64,000 nucleotides of DNA from Falsihalocynthiibacter sp042445055 (GCF_042445055.1 NZ_CP170339.1:2108001-2172000), one strand, 5' to 3'; counted from the stretch's first letter, positions 18,679 to 28,224 are shown. Numbers and translations: made by a program. Notes: a model not told the origin generated them from the letters alone.

Positions 18679-19266
18679 ATGTCCATGATTTCCCCTTTTT
18701 CCGCTTCGATTTGTGTCTACTGTGGCTCGCGTACGGGGGATGACCCCGCATTTTTGGAAGCCGCCCAAGAGACAGGAACCATGATCGCCGAGGAAAACTG
18801 GCGGCTGGTTTATGGCGCGGGTGACGTTGGCCTCATGGGGGCCGTTGCGAATGCCGCGCAAGAAGCGGGTGCGCAGACCTTTGGCGTTATTCCGACGCAC
18901 CTCATGTCCCGTGAAGTGGGCAAGCGCGATCTTACGAATTTCATTGTGACCGAAAACATGCACGAACGCAAAAAGGTCATGTATATGAACGCCGACGCGA
19001 TTGTTGTGATGCCTGGTGGTGCGGGTTCGATGGACGAGTTCTTTGAGGTTCTGACATGGCGCCAGCTTGGGCTTCACGCCAAACCGATCTATCTGCTTTC
19101 TCCGAACGGCTATTGGGAGCCGCTGGTAAAGCTTGTCGATCACATCATTGATCAGGGCTTCGCAGACGCATCCCTGCGCGATTTCATTCAGATCGTCGGA
19201 ACCGCAGCAGAATTGCGCGAAGCTTTGCGCGCGGATCTTTCCTCGGCGAAACTCACCGCAGAATAA
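18679..19266 (+). CDS. LOG-family nucleoside 5'-monophosphate phosphoribohydrolase
   Basis: TIGR00730 / LOG-family enzyme; relatives cleave cytokinin ribotides or other nucleotide monophosphates to base and ribose 5-phosphate. 195 residues with an N-terminal CVYCGSRTGDDPAF, a Rossmann glycine stretch LVYGAGDVGLMGAVANAA, and the family motif PGGAGSMDEFFEVLTWRQLG (PGGxGTxxE form, Ser for Thr). The ATG at 18679 is preceded by AAGG; ATG 18685 is an equal alternative. Its last 79 bases are also coding on the other strand as the end of the RarD-like permease gene. Confidence 0.92.
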   Translation: MSMISPFSASICVYCGSRTGDDPAFLEAAQETGTMIAEENWRLVYGAGDVGLMGAVANAAQEAGAQTFGVIPTHLMSREVGKRDLTNFIVTENMHERKKVMYMNADAIVVMPGGAGSMDEFFEVLTWRQLGLHAKPIYLLSPNGYWEPLVKLVDHIIDQGFADASLRDFIQIVGTAAELREALRADLSSAKLTAE

Positions 19267-20126
19267 AGCGCAAGCGCCACCCATATAATCGGGAAAGCGA
19301 CCATATGGGCTGGTGTTATGACCTCACCAAAGAGCGCTACCGCGACAACAAACTGTAGCGTCGGATTCACGTAAGTAAGCAAACCAAGTGTCGCGAGCGA
19401 AATCCGTTTGCTCGCGTAGGACATCAGGATAAGCGGCCCACCGGTTAGTACGCCCGAAAACATCAGAAGCAGGCTATCACTCCAGCTATTGCCGAATGCG
19501 CCCGCCTCCTGATCGCCAAACGCGGTCCAGCCCTGCGTTTCCGCCCCCCAGATCCAAAAAAGAACCAGCGGCGAGATCAGTAAGACTTCAAGCGTTACCG
19601 AAACAACGGGACCAGCGTCGATCTGTTTTTTGAGCAAACCATAAAATGCGAAAGTGACCGCCAAGGTCAGCGAAATCCAAGGTGCCGCGCCAAGTGCAAC
19701 GGTTAGCCCCGTAACCGCCAGCGCCGCGAGCCCGACCGCAACCCATTTTAGGGTGCCAAGCCGCTCGCCCAAAACAAACGCGCCAAGCAGAACCGCCAGC
19801 AGCGGGAAAATGAAATAGCCCAGCGAACTATCGACGGTGCGGCCCGTCTGTACAGCAAAGATAAACAGAAACCAGTTCGTTGAGATCATCAACGCCGCCA
19901 CCCCAATCCAGCAGAGCGCTCGCGGGTTACCCAACATATCGCGCAACATCCCCAGCCGCCCCTGAACGGCTAGCACCATAAGCAGAAACACAAGCGACCA
20001 GAGGCTGCGATGGCAGAGAACCTCAAGCGGTGGGACGTGATCGATGGATTTGTAATATACCGCCGAAAACCCCCAAACCACGCAGGCAAAGAGCATCGCA
20101 AGACTTCCTTTAACGCTCTCGGACAT
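19188..20126 (-). CDS. rarD: RarD-like EamA-family permease
   Basis: Ten-helix inner-membrane transporter of the drug/metabolite superfamily, RarD subgroup. 312 residues. The opening LAMLFACVVWGFSAVYYKSIDHVPPLEVLCHRSLWS is typical of RarD, followed by regularly spaced helices and the C-terminal half ISLATLGLLTYVNPTLQFVVAV. The ATG at 20124-20126 has GAGG 9 bases upstream. The hydrophilic tail (about residue 288 on) runs over the end of the LOG gene, giving a 79-base tail-to-tail overlap with no room for a terminator. Substrate unknown. Confidence 0.88.
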   Translation of the reverse strand: MSESVKGSLAMLFACVVWGFSAVYYKSIDHVPPLEVLCHRSLWSLVFLLMVLAVQGRLGMLRDMLGNPRALCWIGVAALMISTNWFLFIFAVQTGRTVDSSLGYFIFPLLAVLLGAFVLGERLGTLKWVAVGLAALAVTGLTVALGAAPWISLTLAVTFAFYGLLKKQIDAGPVVSVTLEVLLISPLVLFWIWGAETQGWTAFGDQEAGAFGNSWSDSLLLMFSGVLTGGPLILMSYASKRISLATLGLLTYVNPTLQFVVAVALFGEVITPAHMVAFPIIWVALALYSAVSFAEERSARKASRNSAAVPTI

Positions 20127-20203
20127 AGGGAAAACCTCAATTCATGGGGAACGCGGCGCGGCGTTATCGGCAACGTTTCACATGACCTGCGCAACGTAAA
20201 GAG

Positions 20204-20235
20204 CAAAAAACCCGCCGAATTCCTTCGACGGGTTT
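20204..20235 (-). terminator. Rho-independent terminator after the SOD gene
   Basis: A 12-bp stem with one G-T wobble (20208-20219 with 20224-20235) and a 4-base loop. Read on the minus strand it ends in GGGTTTTTTG. It lies about 44 bases past the superoxide dismutase stop and upstream of the rarD start. Confidence 0.85.
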
Positions 20236-20278
20236 GATATGGCGAACGCCGCACTGGGCGCTCGTTATTTCGGGGTAC

Positions 20279-20881
20279 TTACGCCAGACGCGACGCAACA
20301 TTTTCCCAGTTTACAAGCTTCTCAAGGAAGTTTGTAAGGTAAACAGGGCGCTTGTTGCGGAAGTCGATGTAATAGGAGTGCTCCCAAACATCACAGCCAA
20401 GAAGGGCTGTTTGACCAAAGCAAAGCGGGTTCACACCGTTTTCTGTTTTTGTGACCTTCAGCGAGCCGTCAGACTCTTGAACAAGCCAGCACCAGCCAGA
20501 GCCGAATTGACCCGCACCAGCGGCCGAGAAGTCGGATTTGAACGCATCAACAGAACCGAAGTTATCGATAAGTGCTTTTTCAAGCTCGCCCGGAATCGCT
20601 GTTGTGCCTGGCGACATCATTTCCCAGAACTGGTTGTGGTTCCAGAGTTGGCTGATGTTGTTGAAGATACCGTTCTGCGCCACAGCAGAGGAATCATATG
20701 TGCCTTTGATGATCTCTTCGAGGCTCTTGCCCTCCCACTCTGTGCCTTCGATCGCTTTGTTACCGTTGGTCACATAAGCGTTGTGGTGCAGGTCGTGGTG
20801 GAATTCGAGCGTCTCTGCGGACATGCCATTCTCGGCAAGCGCGTCATGGGCGTAAGGAAGATCGGGAAGCGTAAAAGCCAT
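20279..20881 (-). CDS. sodB: Iron superoxide dismutase
   Basis: Cytosolic enzyme converting superoxide to peroxide and oxygen. 200 residues from ATG 20879-20881 (MAFTLPDLPYAHDALAENGM); the 24-codon upstream extension is discarded because the family starts here. Metal ligands are His in LEFHHDLHHNAYV and in LWNHNQFW, then Asp and His in CDVWEHSYYIDFRNKRP. The gene has its own terminator and no operon partner. Assignment as the Fe type rests on overall similarity (LWNHNQFWEMMSP, GSGWCWLV); Mn use cannot be excluded. Confidence 0.96.
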   Translation of the reverse strand: MAFTLPDLPYAHDALAENGMSAETLEFHHDLHHNAYVTNGNKAIEGTEWEGKSLEEIIKGTYDSSAVAQNGIFNNISQLWNHNQFWEMMSPGTTAIPGELEKALIDNFGSVDAFKSDFSAAGAGQFGSGWCWLVQESDGSLKVTKTENGVNPLCFGQTALLGCDVWEHSYYIDFRNKRPVYLTNFLEKLVNWENVASRLA

Positions 20882-21053
20882 GGGAAACCTCATTGTTTGG
20901 CACCGAAAGGCGCGGGTTAATTGCATTCCCTCGACAAATGGCCCCCCAGCCATGCGAACGTCAAGGGCGATTTGAAAATTTAGCGGCTATAATAGCAAAA
21001 TCCGCGTGTTACGGGAAGAAATCCAGCGAAGGACCGCTGATGCTTTCGCGGGA

Positions 21054-21650
21054 TTAGCGCCCTGAATAATACTCCACCGCCCCCGATTTGGCGGCATGCG
21101 CAAGCAGGTCAAACGCATAGCGCGCGACGCTTCGGAATACGATAATCGTGATCTTGTTGTAGGGCGCCTTGGCCGTGCCGGACATCCAGAACGCTGCCGA
21201 CGTCTGGGCAATTCGTGTGCGCCGCACCTCGTCTTTGGCAAAACTGGCCGTCGAGAGATCAACGGGCGCCAGTTTCCCCAACACATCCCGCGCCTCGGCC
21301 CCACTCAGGGTAAAGACCGCCCGCGCGTCCGAAACATTGGCCACAAGCGCGTGTTCCTTCTCCAGATCTTGCGATAGTTTCGCCGCCGCCTTGGCCGCTT
21401 GGGAGTACGGTAGGATAATAAGAACCTCGTCGGGCGACATCCACGCGATGCCCTTGCCGCGTTTTATGGCAATGCGCCGAGGCTGTGGCATTTCCACCCC
21501 CACAAGTGCTTCGACAGCACTGCGTACCTTTTTATTCGCAAGGTCGGCGCGCAGGGTTATCATGCCTTGCAGACCCATTTCGCGGACTTCGACGCGACCT
21601 TCGGCGACTTGCTCCTCTAGGGGGCTCTGGGGGGCGTGCTTACTAGACAT
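21054..21650 (-). CDS. soxG: Sarcosine oxidase gamma subunit
   Basis: Smallest-but-one subunit of heterotetrameric sarcosine oxidase, which demethylates sarcosine to glycine and passes the one-carbon unit to tetrahydrofolate. 198 residues from ATG 21648-21650; a longer frame reaching into soxA is rejected. Residues match the family around GIAWMSPDEVLIILPY and FTLSGAEARDVLGKLAPVDL, ending in RSVARYAFDLLAHAAKSG. The start overlaps the soxA stop by 8 bases, so translation is coupled. Last gene of soxB-D-A-G. Confidence 0.93.
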   Translation of the reverse strand: MSSKHAPQSPLEEQVAEGRVEVREMGLQGMITLRADLANKKVRSAVEALVGVEMPQPRRIAIKRGKGIAWMSPDEVLIILPYSQAAKAAAKLSQDLEKEHALVANVSDARAVFTLSGAEARDVLGKLAPVDLSTASFAKDEVRRTRIAQTSAAFWMSGTAKAPYNKITIIVFRSVARYAFDLLAHAAKSGAVEYYSGR

Positions 21651-24600
21651 CCTGTTTTGCTCCGTCCTTGTCGTAAAATACCGGATCAACCACCCGTGCG
21701 GCGATGAGTTCCTTGCCCAAGTTACCCACCTGAACAACCTCGCCACGCTGGGACATCCCCCCCTCCAGAAGCGCCATAGCAATGCCATAACCAAGGTTCG
21801 GGGAATGATACGTCGAGGTCACACGTCCACGCATGACGGACTGTCCGTTCGCGTTCTGGCCATCGCCCAGAATATAAGCTGACTCAGGAAGGACAGACCC
21901 ATCAAGAGACTGTAATCCAACGAGTTTCCAACGATCTTCGCGCTGCATATCCTTGCGCATATGAGCGCGTTTACCGATAAAGTCCTCCTTCTTCTTGGAG
22001 ACAGCCCAGCTCATGTTCAAGTCCTGCGGAATGACGGTTCCGTCGCTCTCGTCACCAACAATAATAAAGCCCTTCTCGGCCCGAAGAATGTGCAGCGCCT
22101 CTGTGCCATATGGCATCAGGCCAAATTCCTGCCCCGCTTCGTGAAGCAACTCCCAGAGTGCCAGACCATAGCTTGCGGGTACGGCAATCTCGTAGGATAG
22201 TTCGCCCGAGAAGCTGATCCGGAAAATACGGGCGTCGATATCTGCGAGTTTTCCTTCGGTCCAAGTCATGAACGGAAGCGCCTCTTTCGAGACATCCATG
22301 CCGCCGAGTTTGTCGAGCAAGTCGCGCGCCTTGGGGCCGACGACGGCGATCTGCGCGTATTGCTCGGTTATGTTGGCGGTATAGACTTTCATGTCCCACC
22401 ACTCGCACTGCAACCACTCCTCAAAATGGCCGTGAATATGCTCCGCGCCACCCGTCGTCGTATGACACAGGAAGGTTTCCTCATCCAAGCGCGCAACGAC
22501 ACCGTCATCCATCAGGAACCCGTTATCATTACACATCAGCCCATAGCGGCATTTTCCGACCGCCAGCGTGGACATCATATTGGTGTACATGAGATCAAGG
22601 AATTTTCCCGCGTCCGGCCCCTTCACAAGGATTTTGCCGAGCGTGCTTGCATCCAAAAGGCCGATGTTGTTGCGGGCGTTTTTGGTCTCGCGCATAACCG
22701 CTTGCTCAGTGGTTTCGCCGTCGCGCAAATAGGCATAGGGGCGACGCCACATGCCAACCGGTTCCCACTCTGCGTTCTGGGCTTGGTGCCAGCGGTGCAT
22801 CGGTGTTTCGCGCACGGGTTGGAACAGTTCACCACGCGCTTCTCCCGCAATCGCGCCCATTGAAATCGGCGTAAATGGCGGGCGGAAAGTGGTGGTTCCG
22901 ACCTTGGGAATCTCTTGATCCAGAGCATTAGAAAGAACCGCCAAGCCGTTAATATTGCTCAACTTACCCTGATCGGTTGCCATTCCCAATGTGGTGTATC
23001 GCTTAGTATGCTCAACGCTCTCGTACCCCTCGCGAGCGGCCAGTTGAACGTCGGAGACCTTCACATCATTCTGGAAATCCAGCCAAGATTTGGCCCGCAG
23101 CGCGTCGGGTGCATTTTCAGGGAGTATCCACGATGCCTGTGGCGGGAACGGTGGGTGCTCTTCAACAGAAGGAGCCGCCGCATCAGTGGGGGTAAACCCC
23201 GCTTCTTTGGCGGCGCGTTTGCCTGCGGCATCCGCATCGGCAAGTGCATCGGCCGCATTCAGTTTTCCAGAAGCCGTGCCAGCGGTCACAACAAATCCTG
23301 CGCCATCCGCTCCAGTTGGTGGTCGCGTTTGATCGGGCGCGAAATGCGCCTGTGCGTCGTCCCACACAAGCTTGCCTCCGCAATGGGACCAGAGATGCAC
23401 GACAGGCGACCACCCACCCGACATGGCAACTCCGTCGCAGATGATTTCCTCGGTTTCACTTCCATCTGAATCCGCATCGCAGACCAATACACCCGTAACG
23501 CATTTGCTGCCGTTCACCTTCGCAATGGCGGTCCCAAAGCGTATCGGTATCCCGAGCCCCTCGGCCCGCTCGATGAGCGCGCTCTTGGGATTAGGGCGCA
23601 CATCGAGAATGGCCGCAACCGTCTGCCCCGCTTCTGCCCACGCAATTGCCGTGCGATACGCGTCATCATTATTGGTCAGAACAACAGGGAGATGCGCCGG
23701 AACGACGCCGCAATTCGTAAGGTAATCCCGCATCGCGCTTGCAAGCATGACGCCAGGAATGTCGTTCCCCGCAAAGCTCAGCGGGCGCTCAAGCGCACCA
23801 GTGGCCGAAACAATACGCGTTGCACGGATCCGCCAGAGGCGGTGGCGCGCGCCCGATTTATCCGCGCTGTGATCGCTCAGACGCTCATACCCGAGGGCAT
23901 ACCCATGATCATAGACGCCGGACCCTTGGGTGCGCAGGCGCAGCGTGACATTATCGAGCGCCTCAAGCTTCTTAACCGTTTGCGCAATCCAAGCTTCGGT
24001 GGCTATCCCGTCAATCTGATCTATATCAACAGGCGCGCGACCGCCCCAATGTGCCGTTTGCTCAAGCAATAGCACCTGCGCGCCCGCCTCAGCCGCCGCA
24101 AGAGCAGCCTGAAGACCCGCGATGCCACCACCGACGACAAGCACATCCGCAAAGGCGTAGAAATGCTCATATGTATCCGCATCCCGCTCCTTGGGTGCGG
24201 GGCCAAGACCGGCAGATTTGCGGATGATCGGCTCAAACAAATGCTTCCACGCAGGGCGCGGGGAAATGAACGTCTTGTAGTAGAAACCAGCAGGCAGAAA
24301 GCGCGCCACCGCATTGTTAATCGCACCAACGTCGAACTCAAGGCTGGGCCAATGGTTCTGACTGGTCGCTTCCAGCCCCTCGAAGATCTCGGTTGTTGTG
24401 GCACGCTGGTTCGGTTCCGAGCGTCCATCACGCCCAAGGTTCACAAGCGCATTCGGCTCTTCGCTCCCTGATGCAACAGGGCCGCGTGGGCGATGATACT
24501 TAAAGCTGCGACCCATCATCAACTGACCGTTTGCAAGCAAAGCCGATGCGAGTGTGTCGCCCTCGTATCCGATCATAGCCTGACCGTTGAACGTAAAGGA

Positions 24601-24654
24601 GACAAGAGCGTTTCGATCAATCAAACGACCGCTATTCTTAATTCGGGTGCTCAT
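21643..24654 (-). CDS. soxA: Sarcosine oxidase alpha subunit
   Basis: 1003 residues, the normal size. The N-terminal region has a 2Fe-2S-like ferredoxin fold remnant (FTFNGQAMIGYEGDTLASALLANG), and the NAD/FAD Rossmann motif VVGGGIAGLQAALAAAEAG lies near 165. The second half is a GcvT-like folate-binding domain (for example LLDASTLGKILVKGPDAGKFLD and GMLR-like C-terminal strands). ATG 24652-24654 follows GGAGG and overlaps the soxD stop in ATGA. It binds NAD+ and, with the beta subunit, the covalent FMN. The GcvT-like part would use H4folate to trap formaldehyde. Confidence 0.96.
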   Translation of the reverse strand: MSTRIKNSGRLIDRNALVSFTFNGQAMIGYEGDTLASALLANGQLMMGRSFKYHRPRGPVASGSEEPNALVNLGRDGRSEPNQRATTTEIFEGLEATSQNHWPSLEFDVGAINNAVARFLPAGFYYKTFISPRPAWKHLFEPIIRKSAGLGPAPKERDADTYEHFYAFADVLVVGGGIAGLQAALAAAEAGAQVLLLEQTAHWGGRAPVDIDQIDGIATEAWIAQTVKKLEALDNVTLRLRTQGSGVYDHGYALGYERLSDHSADKSGARHRLWRIRATRIVSATGALERPLSFAGNDIPGVMLASAMRDYLTNCGVVPAHLPVVLTNNDDAYRTAIAWAEAGQTVAAILDVRPNPKSALIERAEGLGIPIRFGTAIAKVNGSKCVTGVLVCDADSDGSETEEIICDGVAMSGGWSPVVHLWSHCGGKLVWDDAQAHFAPDQTRPPTGADGAGFVVTAGTASGKLNAADALADADAAGKRAAKEAGFTPTDAAAPSVEEHPPFPPQASWILPENAPDALRAKSWLDFQNDVKVSDVQLAAREGYESVEHTKRYTTLGMATDQGKLSNINGLAVLSNALDQEIPKVGTTTFRPPFTPISMGAIAGEARGELFQPVRETPMHRWHQAQNAEWEPVGMWRRPYAYLRDGETTEQAVMRETKNARNNIGLLDASTLGKILVKGPDAGKFLDLMYTNMMSTLAVGKCRYGLMCNDNGFLMDDGVVARLDEETFLCHTTTGGAEHIHGHFEEWLQCEWWDMKVYTANITEQYAQIAVVGPKARDLLDKLGGMDVSKEALPFMTWTEGKLADIDARIFRISFSGELSYEIAVPASYGLALWELLHEAGQEFGLMPYGTEALHILRAEKGFIIVGDESDGTVIPQDLNMSWAVSKKKEDFIGKRAHMRKDMQREDRWKLVGLQSLDGSVLPESAYILGDGQNANGQSVMRGRVTSTYHSPNLGYGIAMALLEGGMSQRGEVVQVGNLGKELIAARVVDPVFYDKDGAKQDV

Positions 24655-24983
24655 TTCGCCTCCGCTTCTGGTGTCCAATCGGGGTGGCGCTCTTGGATAC
24701 GTGCGATAATTTCTTCTTTGGGACCAAAAACTTGCGCGGAATAGGTGCCATAGACCTCAAGCGTCATGGTGTTGCGCGCGGCGTGGAACCACTTGCCACA
24801 GCCGTTACTATGGCGCCAACGTTCAAAATGAACGCCGCGCGGGTTCTCACGGTAGAACAGATAGTTCGCGAGCGTGCTGTCGTCGCTGTCGGGCAACGCA
24901 CGAGAAACATGGGCCTCGCCCCCTGCCGAGAGTTCGGTTTCGTCGGCCTGTACGCCGCAGTATGGGCATTTCAAGGTCAGCAT
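24651..24983 (-). CDS. soxD: Sarcosine oxidase delta subunit
   Basis: Small zinc-binding subunit of heterotetrameric sarcosine oxidase. 110 residues. The expected zinc ligands are all present: Cys6 and Cys9 in CPYCG, His58 in RWRHSNGC and Cys62. The surrounding sequence FYRENPRGVHFERWRH is characteristic of the family. It lies 28 bases after soxB and overlaps soxA by 4 bases. Confidence 0.96.
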   Translation of the reverse strand: MLTLKCPYCGVQADETELSAGGEAHVSRALPDSDDSTLANYLFYRENPRGVHFERWRHSNGCGKWFHAARNTMTLEVYGTYSAQVFGPKEEIIARIQERHPDWTPEAEAK

Positions 24984-25011
24984 CGCATGTCTTTCCGGTC
25001 ATTTAGTGTCA

Positions 25012-26259
25012 TCAGTGGGCAACCCCCGCCGCGACGCTTTCATCAATGAAGCGCCCCTCGGCAAAACGTTCGAGCCCGAACTCTGCCGCCAATGGCCCCG
25101 GAGCGCCGCGCGCCACAAGGTCCGCCATCGCCCAGCCAGAACCCGGGATCGACTTGAAGCCACCCGTTCCCCAGCCACAGTTCAGGAAACATCCGCCCAG
25201 CGGTGTCGTCGAGATAATGGGCGAGCGATCCCCCGTCATATCAACGATCCCACCCCATTGGCGCAGCATCTTGAGCCTTGAGATCGCGGGGAACATCTCG
25301 ATCAACGAGCGAACGGTTTCCTCGATATGATGGAACGAGCCACGCTGCGTATAGTTATTGTAACCATCCGCGCCGCCACCGATCACCATTTCGCCCTTGT
25401 CAGATTGACTCATATATCCATGAACCGTGTTCGCCATCACAACCACATCCATGCACGGTTTAATCGGCTCGCTCACCAAGGCCTGAAGGGCGACGCTCTC
25501 AAGCGGAAGACGAAACCCTGCCATCTCGGCGAGGTGTCCAGAGTGGCCCGCAACCGCAATACCGAGTTTGCCACAGGCAATATCCCCACGCGTCGTCGAA
25601 ACGCCTGTTACCTGTCCTTGGGATTGCGAAATTCCCGTGACTTCGCACTTCTGGATGATGTCCATTCCCATCGCGGAGCACGCCCGCGCATACCCCCACG
25701 CAACCGCATCGTGGCGTGCCGTTCCGCCGCGCGGCTGCCACAAAGCGCCAAGGATCGGATAGCGCGGCCCCGTGATGTCAATCATCGGGCAGAGTTCCTG
25801 AACCCGTTCCGCAGAAACATATTCGGTATCGACACCCTGATAAGCATTCGCCTGCGCGGTTCGCTTGTATCCGCGCACCTCGTGTTGGGTCTGCGCAAGC
25901 ATCAGGACACCACGAGGGCTGAACATCACGTTCATGTTCAAGTCCTGACTCATGGTTTCGTAGAGACTGCGCGCCTTTTCATAAATCGCGGCAGACGAAT
26001 CCTGAAGGTAGTTCGAGCGAATAACCGTCGTATTGCGGCCCGTGTTTCCGCCGCCCAGCCAACCTTTTTCAAGGATCGCAACATTGGTAATGCCATGATT
26101 CTTGCCAAGGTAGTAGGCCGTCGCCAGCCCGTGTCCCCCTGCCCCTACGATCACAACATCATAGCGTTTCTTGGGTTCGGGGCTTTTCCACGCACGTTCC
26201 CAGCCCGTATGATATCGAAAGGCTTCACGCGCGATGGCAAAGGCAGAATAGCGTTTCAT
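25012..26259 (-). CDS. soxB: Sarcosine oxidase beta subunit
   Basis: Flavin subunit holding FAD and covalent FMN; it oxidises sarcosine. 415 residues from ATG 26257-26259 (MKRYSAFAIAREAFRYHTGW), which matches the family start; a 69-codon upstream extension is rejected. Dinucleotide motif VVIVGAGGHGLATAYYLGKNHG lies near 36-57, followed by GNTGRNTTVIRSNYL, typical of SoxB. The C-terminus has CGWGTGGFKSIPGSGW. First gene of the operon and divergent from ccmI, with 229 bases between; no glyA, folD or purU follow, unlike many sox operons. Confidence 0.96.
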   Translation of the reverse strand: MKRYSAFAIAREAFRYHTGWERAWKSPEPKKRYDVVIVGAGGHGLATAYYLGKNHGITNVAILEKGWLGGGNTGRNTTVIRSNYLQDSSAAIYEKARSLYETMSQDLNMNVMFSPRGVLMLAQTQHEVRGYKRTAQANAYQGVDTEYVSAERVQELCPMIDITGPRYPILGALWQPRGGTARHDAVAWGYARACSAMGMDIIQKCEVTGISQSQGQVTGVSTTRGDIACGKLGIAVAGHSGHLAEMAGFRLPLESVALQALVSEPIKPCMDVVVMANTVHGYMSQSDKGEMVIGGGADGYNNYTQRGSFHHIEETVRSLIEMFPAISRLKMLRQWGGIVDMTGDRSPIISTTPLGGCFLNCGWGTGGFKSIPGSGWAMADLVARGAPGPLAAEFGLERFAEGRFIDESVAAGVAH

Positions 26260-26488
26260 AAGTAACGTCCGTAATTTGGGCGGTGGAGAAATCCCCGAAA
26301 ACATTGAATATCGTATCCTTGCCTTTTCTGCCGATGATTCCAAGCCATTGAGGCACGACGTGCGGCAGTTTTCTTCACATCTACGACATCTGGCCCGATT
26401 TTCGGCCTCGGATGGGGGCGTGCGGCTACTTGTACCTTTTGCAGCACCGCAAACGCCGTTAGACATAAGCCAACAAAAGGAGCGGCCA

Positions 26489-27754
26489 ATGTGGTTCTAT
26501 TTGACGATTGCAGTGATTACAGGCCTTTGCGCGGTCTATGTAATCCAGAACCTGCTACAGCGTGACACCCCCAAAGACGGAGACGCGCCGACTTCGCGCG
26601 ATGTCGCATTCTATCAGCGCCAGTTGGCCGAAATTGATCGCGATGTAGCGCAAGGGACGCTCTCGGCGGATGAGGCCGCACGCACCAAGGTTGAGGTTTC
26701 TCGCCGCTTGCTTGAGGCAGACAAGCGCGCACAAGAGAAAGTGGCGTCCAAGCCTGCTCCCAAATATGCCACCTATGGCGCGGCTGGTGCGCTTGTTGTG
26801 CTCTTGTTCGTGGTTGGTGGCGCGCTCTATGCTGATCTGGGCGCCAATGCGCGCGAAGATGCACCGCTCGCGCAGCGCTATGCAAACGCCAAGGCGCTCT
26901 ATGATAACCGCCGCCCACAAGAAGAGCTGGAACACGCCGCTCCTGATCGCACCGCCGATGTGAGCGAGGCAGACAACCAACTTATCAACGAGCTTCGCAC
27001 TGCCCTCGAGAGCCGCCCTGACGATGCGGTTGGATTTCGGCTTTTGGCGAAACAAGAGGCCAACCTTGGCAACTTCGCCGCGGCACGTCGCGCACAAACG
27101 CGGGTTGTGGAACTTGCGGGGCCAGAGAAAGCAGAGACTGACGATCTGATCCTGCTTGCGCGTATCATGGTATATGGCGCAAACGGTGAAATCTCTCCCG
27201 AGGCAGAAGCCCTGTGGAACGAGGTTCTACGCCGCGATCCCCACATCGCCGAGGCGCGGTACTACATGGGCCTGATGTTTGCCCAGACCCGCCGCCCGGA
27301 CGTGACCTACGAGCTTTGGGCGCCGCTGATGGAGATGGACAACATTAACACACCGTGGATGCAGGACGTCCGCCGCAACTTTGGCGATATCGCTTATTTT
27401 GCGGGGCAATCATTTAGCGCCGAACAACCTCAACAGGCCGCCGCTCCTATGGATGGAAGCACAGCTGGCCCAACTGCCGAGCAAGTCGCCGATGCACAAG
27501 CCATGACACCAGAGGAACGTCAGGAAATGATCCTCGGGATGGTTGCAAGCCTTGGTGAGAAACTTGAAACGGGCGAAGCAAGTGCCGCAGAATGGGCGCA
27601 GTATATCCGCGCCAATAGCGTGCTTGGGAACGACGAAGTGGTTCGTGAGACCTATGCCACGGCCAAAGAGCGCTTTGCCGACAGTGAACGCGACAGTCAG
27701 CTCATCTACCAATCGGGCGTCGAGGCGGGCCTCGAAGAAAGAGTCACAGAATGA
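26489..27754 (+). CDS. ccmI: CcmI, cytochrome c biogenesis apocytochrome chaperone
   Basis: Bitopic membrane protein that delivers apocytochrome c to the CcmFH ligation complex. 421 residues from ATG 26489, preceded by AAAAGGAG; longer upstream frame rejected. TM1 is at about 2-20, a leucine-zipper-like cytosolic loop with FYQRQLAEIDRDVAQGTLSADEA at 35-60, TM2 near 98-118 (AAGALVVLLFVVGGALYAD), then a periplasmic TPR domain (about 150-300). The short loop and tail fit rhodobacterial CcmI. The stop overlaps ruvX in ATGA. Confidence 0.93.
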   Translation: MWFYLTIAVITGLCAVYVIQNLLQRDTPKDGDAPTSRDVAFYQRQLAEIDRDVAQGTLSADEAARTKVEVSRRLLEADKRAQEKVASKPAPKYATYGAAGALVVLLFVVGGALYADLGANAREDAPLAQRYANAKALYDNRRPQEELEHAAPDRTADVSEADNQLINELRTALESRPDDAVGFRLLAKQEANLGNFAAARRAQTRVVELAGPEKAETDDLILLARIMVYGANGEISPEAEALWNEVLRRDPHIAEARYYMGLMFAQTRRPDVTYELWAPLMEMDNINTPWMQDVRRNFGDIAYFAGQSFSAEQPQQAAAPMDGSTAGPTAEQVADAQAMTPEERQEMILGMVASLGEKLETGEASAAEWAQYIRANSVLGNDEVVRETYATAKERFADSERDSQLIYQSGVEAGLEERVTE

Positions 27755-28224
27755 TTATTGACGACATCGAGGGATACGCCGCCGAAGTGCCGCGCATGGC
27801 CCCTCTTGCAGGGTTGGATTTCGGTGACAAAACAATCGGCGTGGCGCTCTCGGATCGGATGCAGAGCATCGCAACCCCACTGGAAACCATCCGCCGCAAG
27901 AAGTTCACCCAAGACGCCGAGGCGCTTTTGGCGCTACTTACCAAGAACGAAGTGGGCGGCATTGTGCTTGGGCTGCCGCGCAATATGGACGGGAGCGAAG
28001 GTCCGCGTTGTCAGAAAACCCGCGCCTTTGCCCGTAATCTTGAGCGGCTGACGCCATTGCCGATCACGTTCTGGGACGAGCGTCTCTCGACCGTTGCGGC
28101 CGAGCGTGCGCTGCTTATGGCGGATGTATCGCGTGCAAAACGTGCTGATGTGATTGACCATGTGGCCGCTGGGTTCATCCTTCAGGGGGTGCTGGACCGA
28201 CTTCAGAATGTGAAACGCCCATGA
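27751..28224 (+). CDS. ruvX: RuvX/YqgF, Holliday junction resolvase-like 16S pre-rRNA nuclease
   Basis: RNase H-fold enzyme; in E. coli it matures the 5' end of 16S rRNA. 157 residues, with the conserved acidic motifs LDFGDKTIGVALSD (first Asp), LGLPRNMDGSEGPR, FWDERLSTVAAE and RADVIDHVAAGFILQ (last Asp). The N-terminal ~20 residues before AGLDFG are an extension seen in relatives. Overlaps ccmI by 4 bases and the DUF1289 gene by 4 bases. Confidence 0.94.
   Translation: MIIDDIEGYAAEVPRMAPLAGLDFGDKTIGVALSDRMQSIATPLETIRRKKFTQDAEALLALLTKNEVGGIVLGLPRNMDGSEGPRCQKTRAFARNLERLTPLPITFWDERLSTVAAERALLMADVSRAKRADVIDHVAAGFILQGVLDRLQNVKRP

Noticed and set aside
25327..26265. 312-codon plus-strand frame opposite soxB
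   Set aside because: Lies opposite the conserved SoxB reading frame, with no domain or ribosome site of its own.
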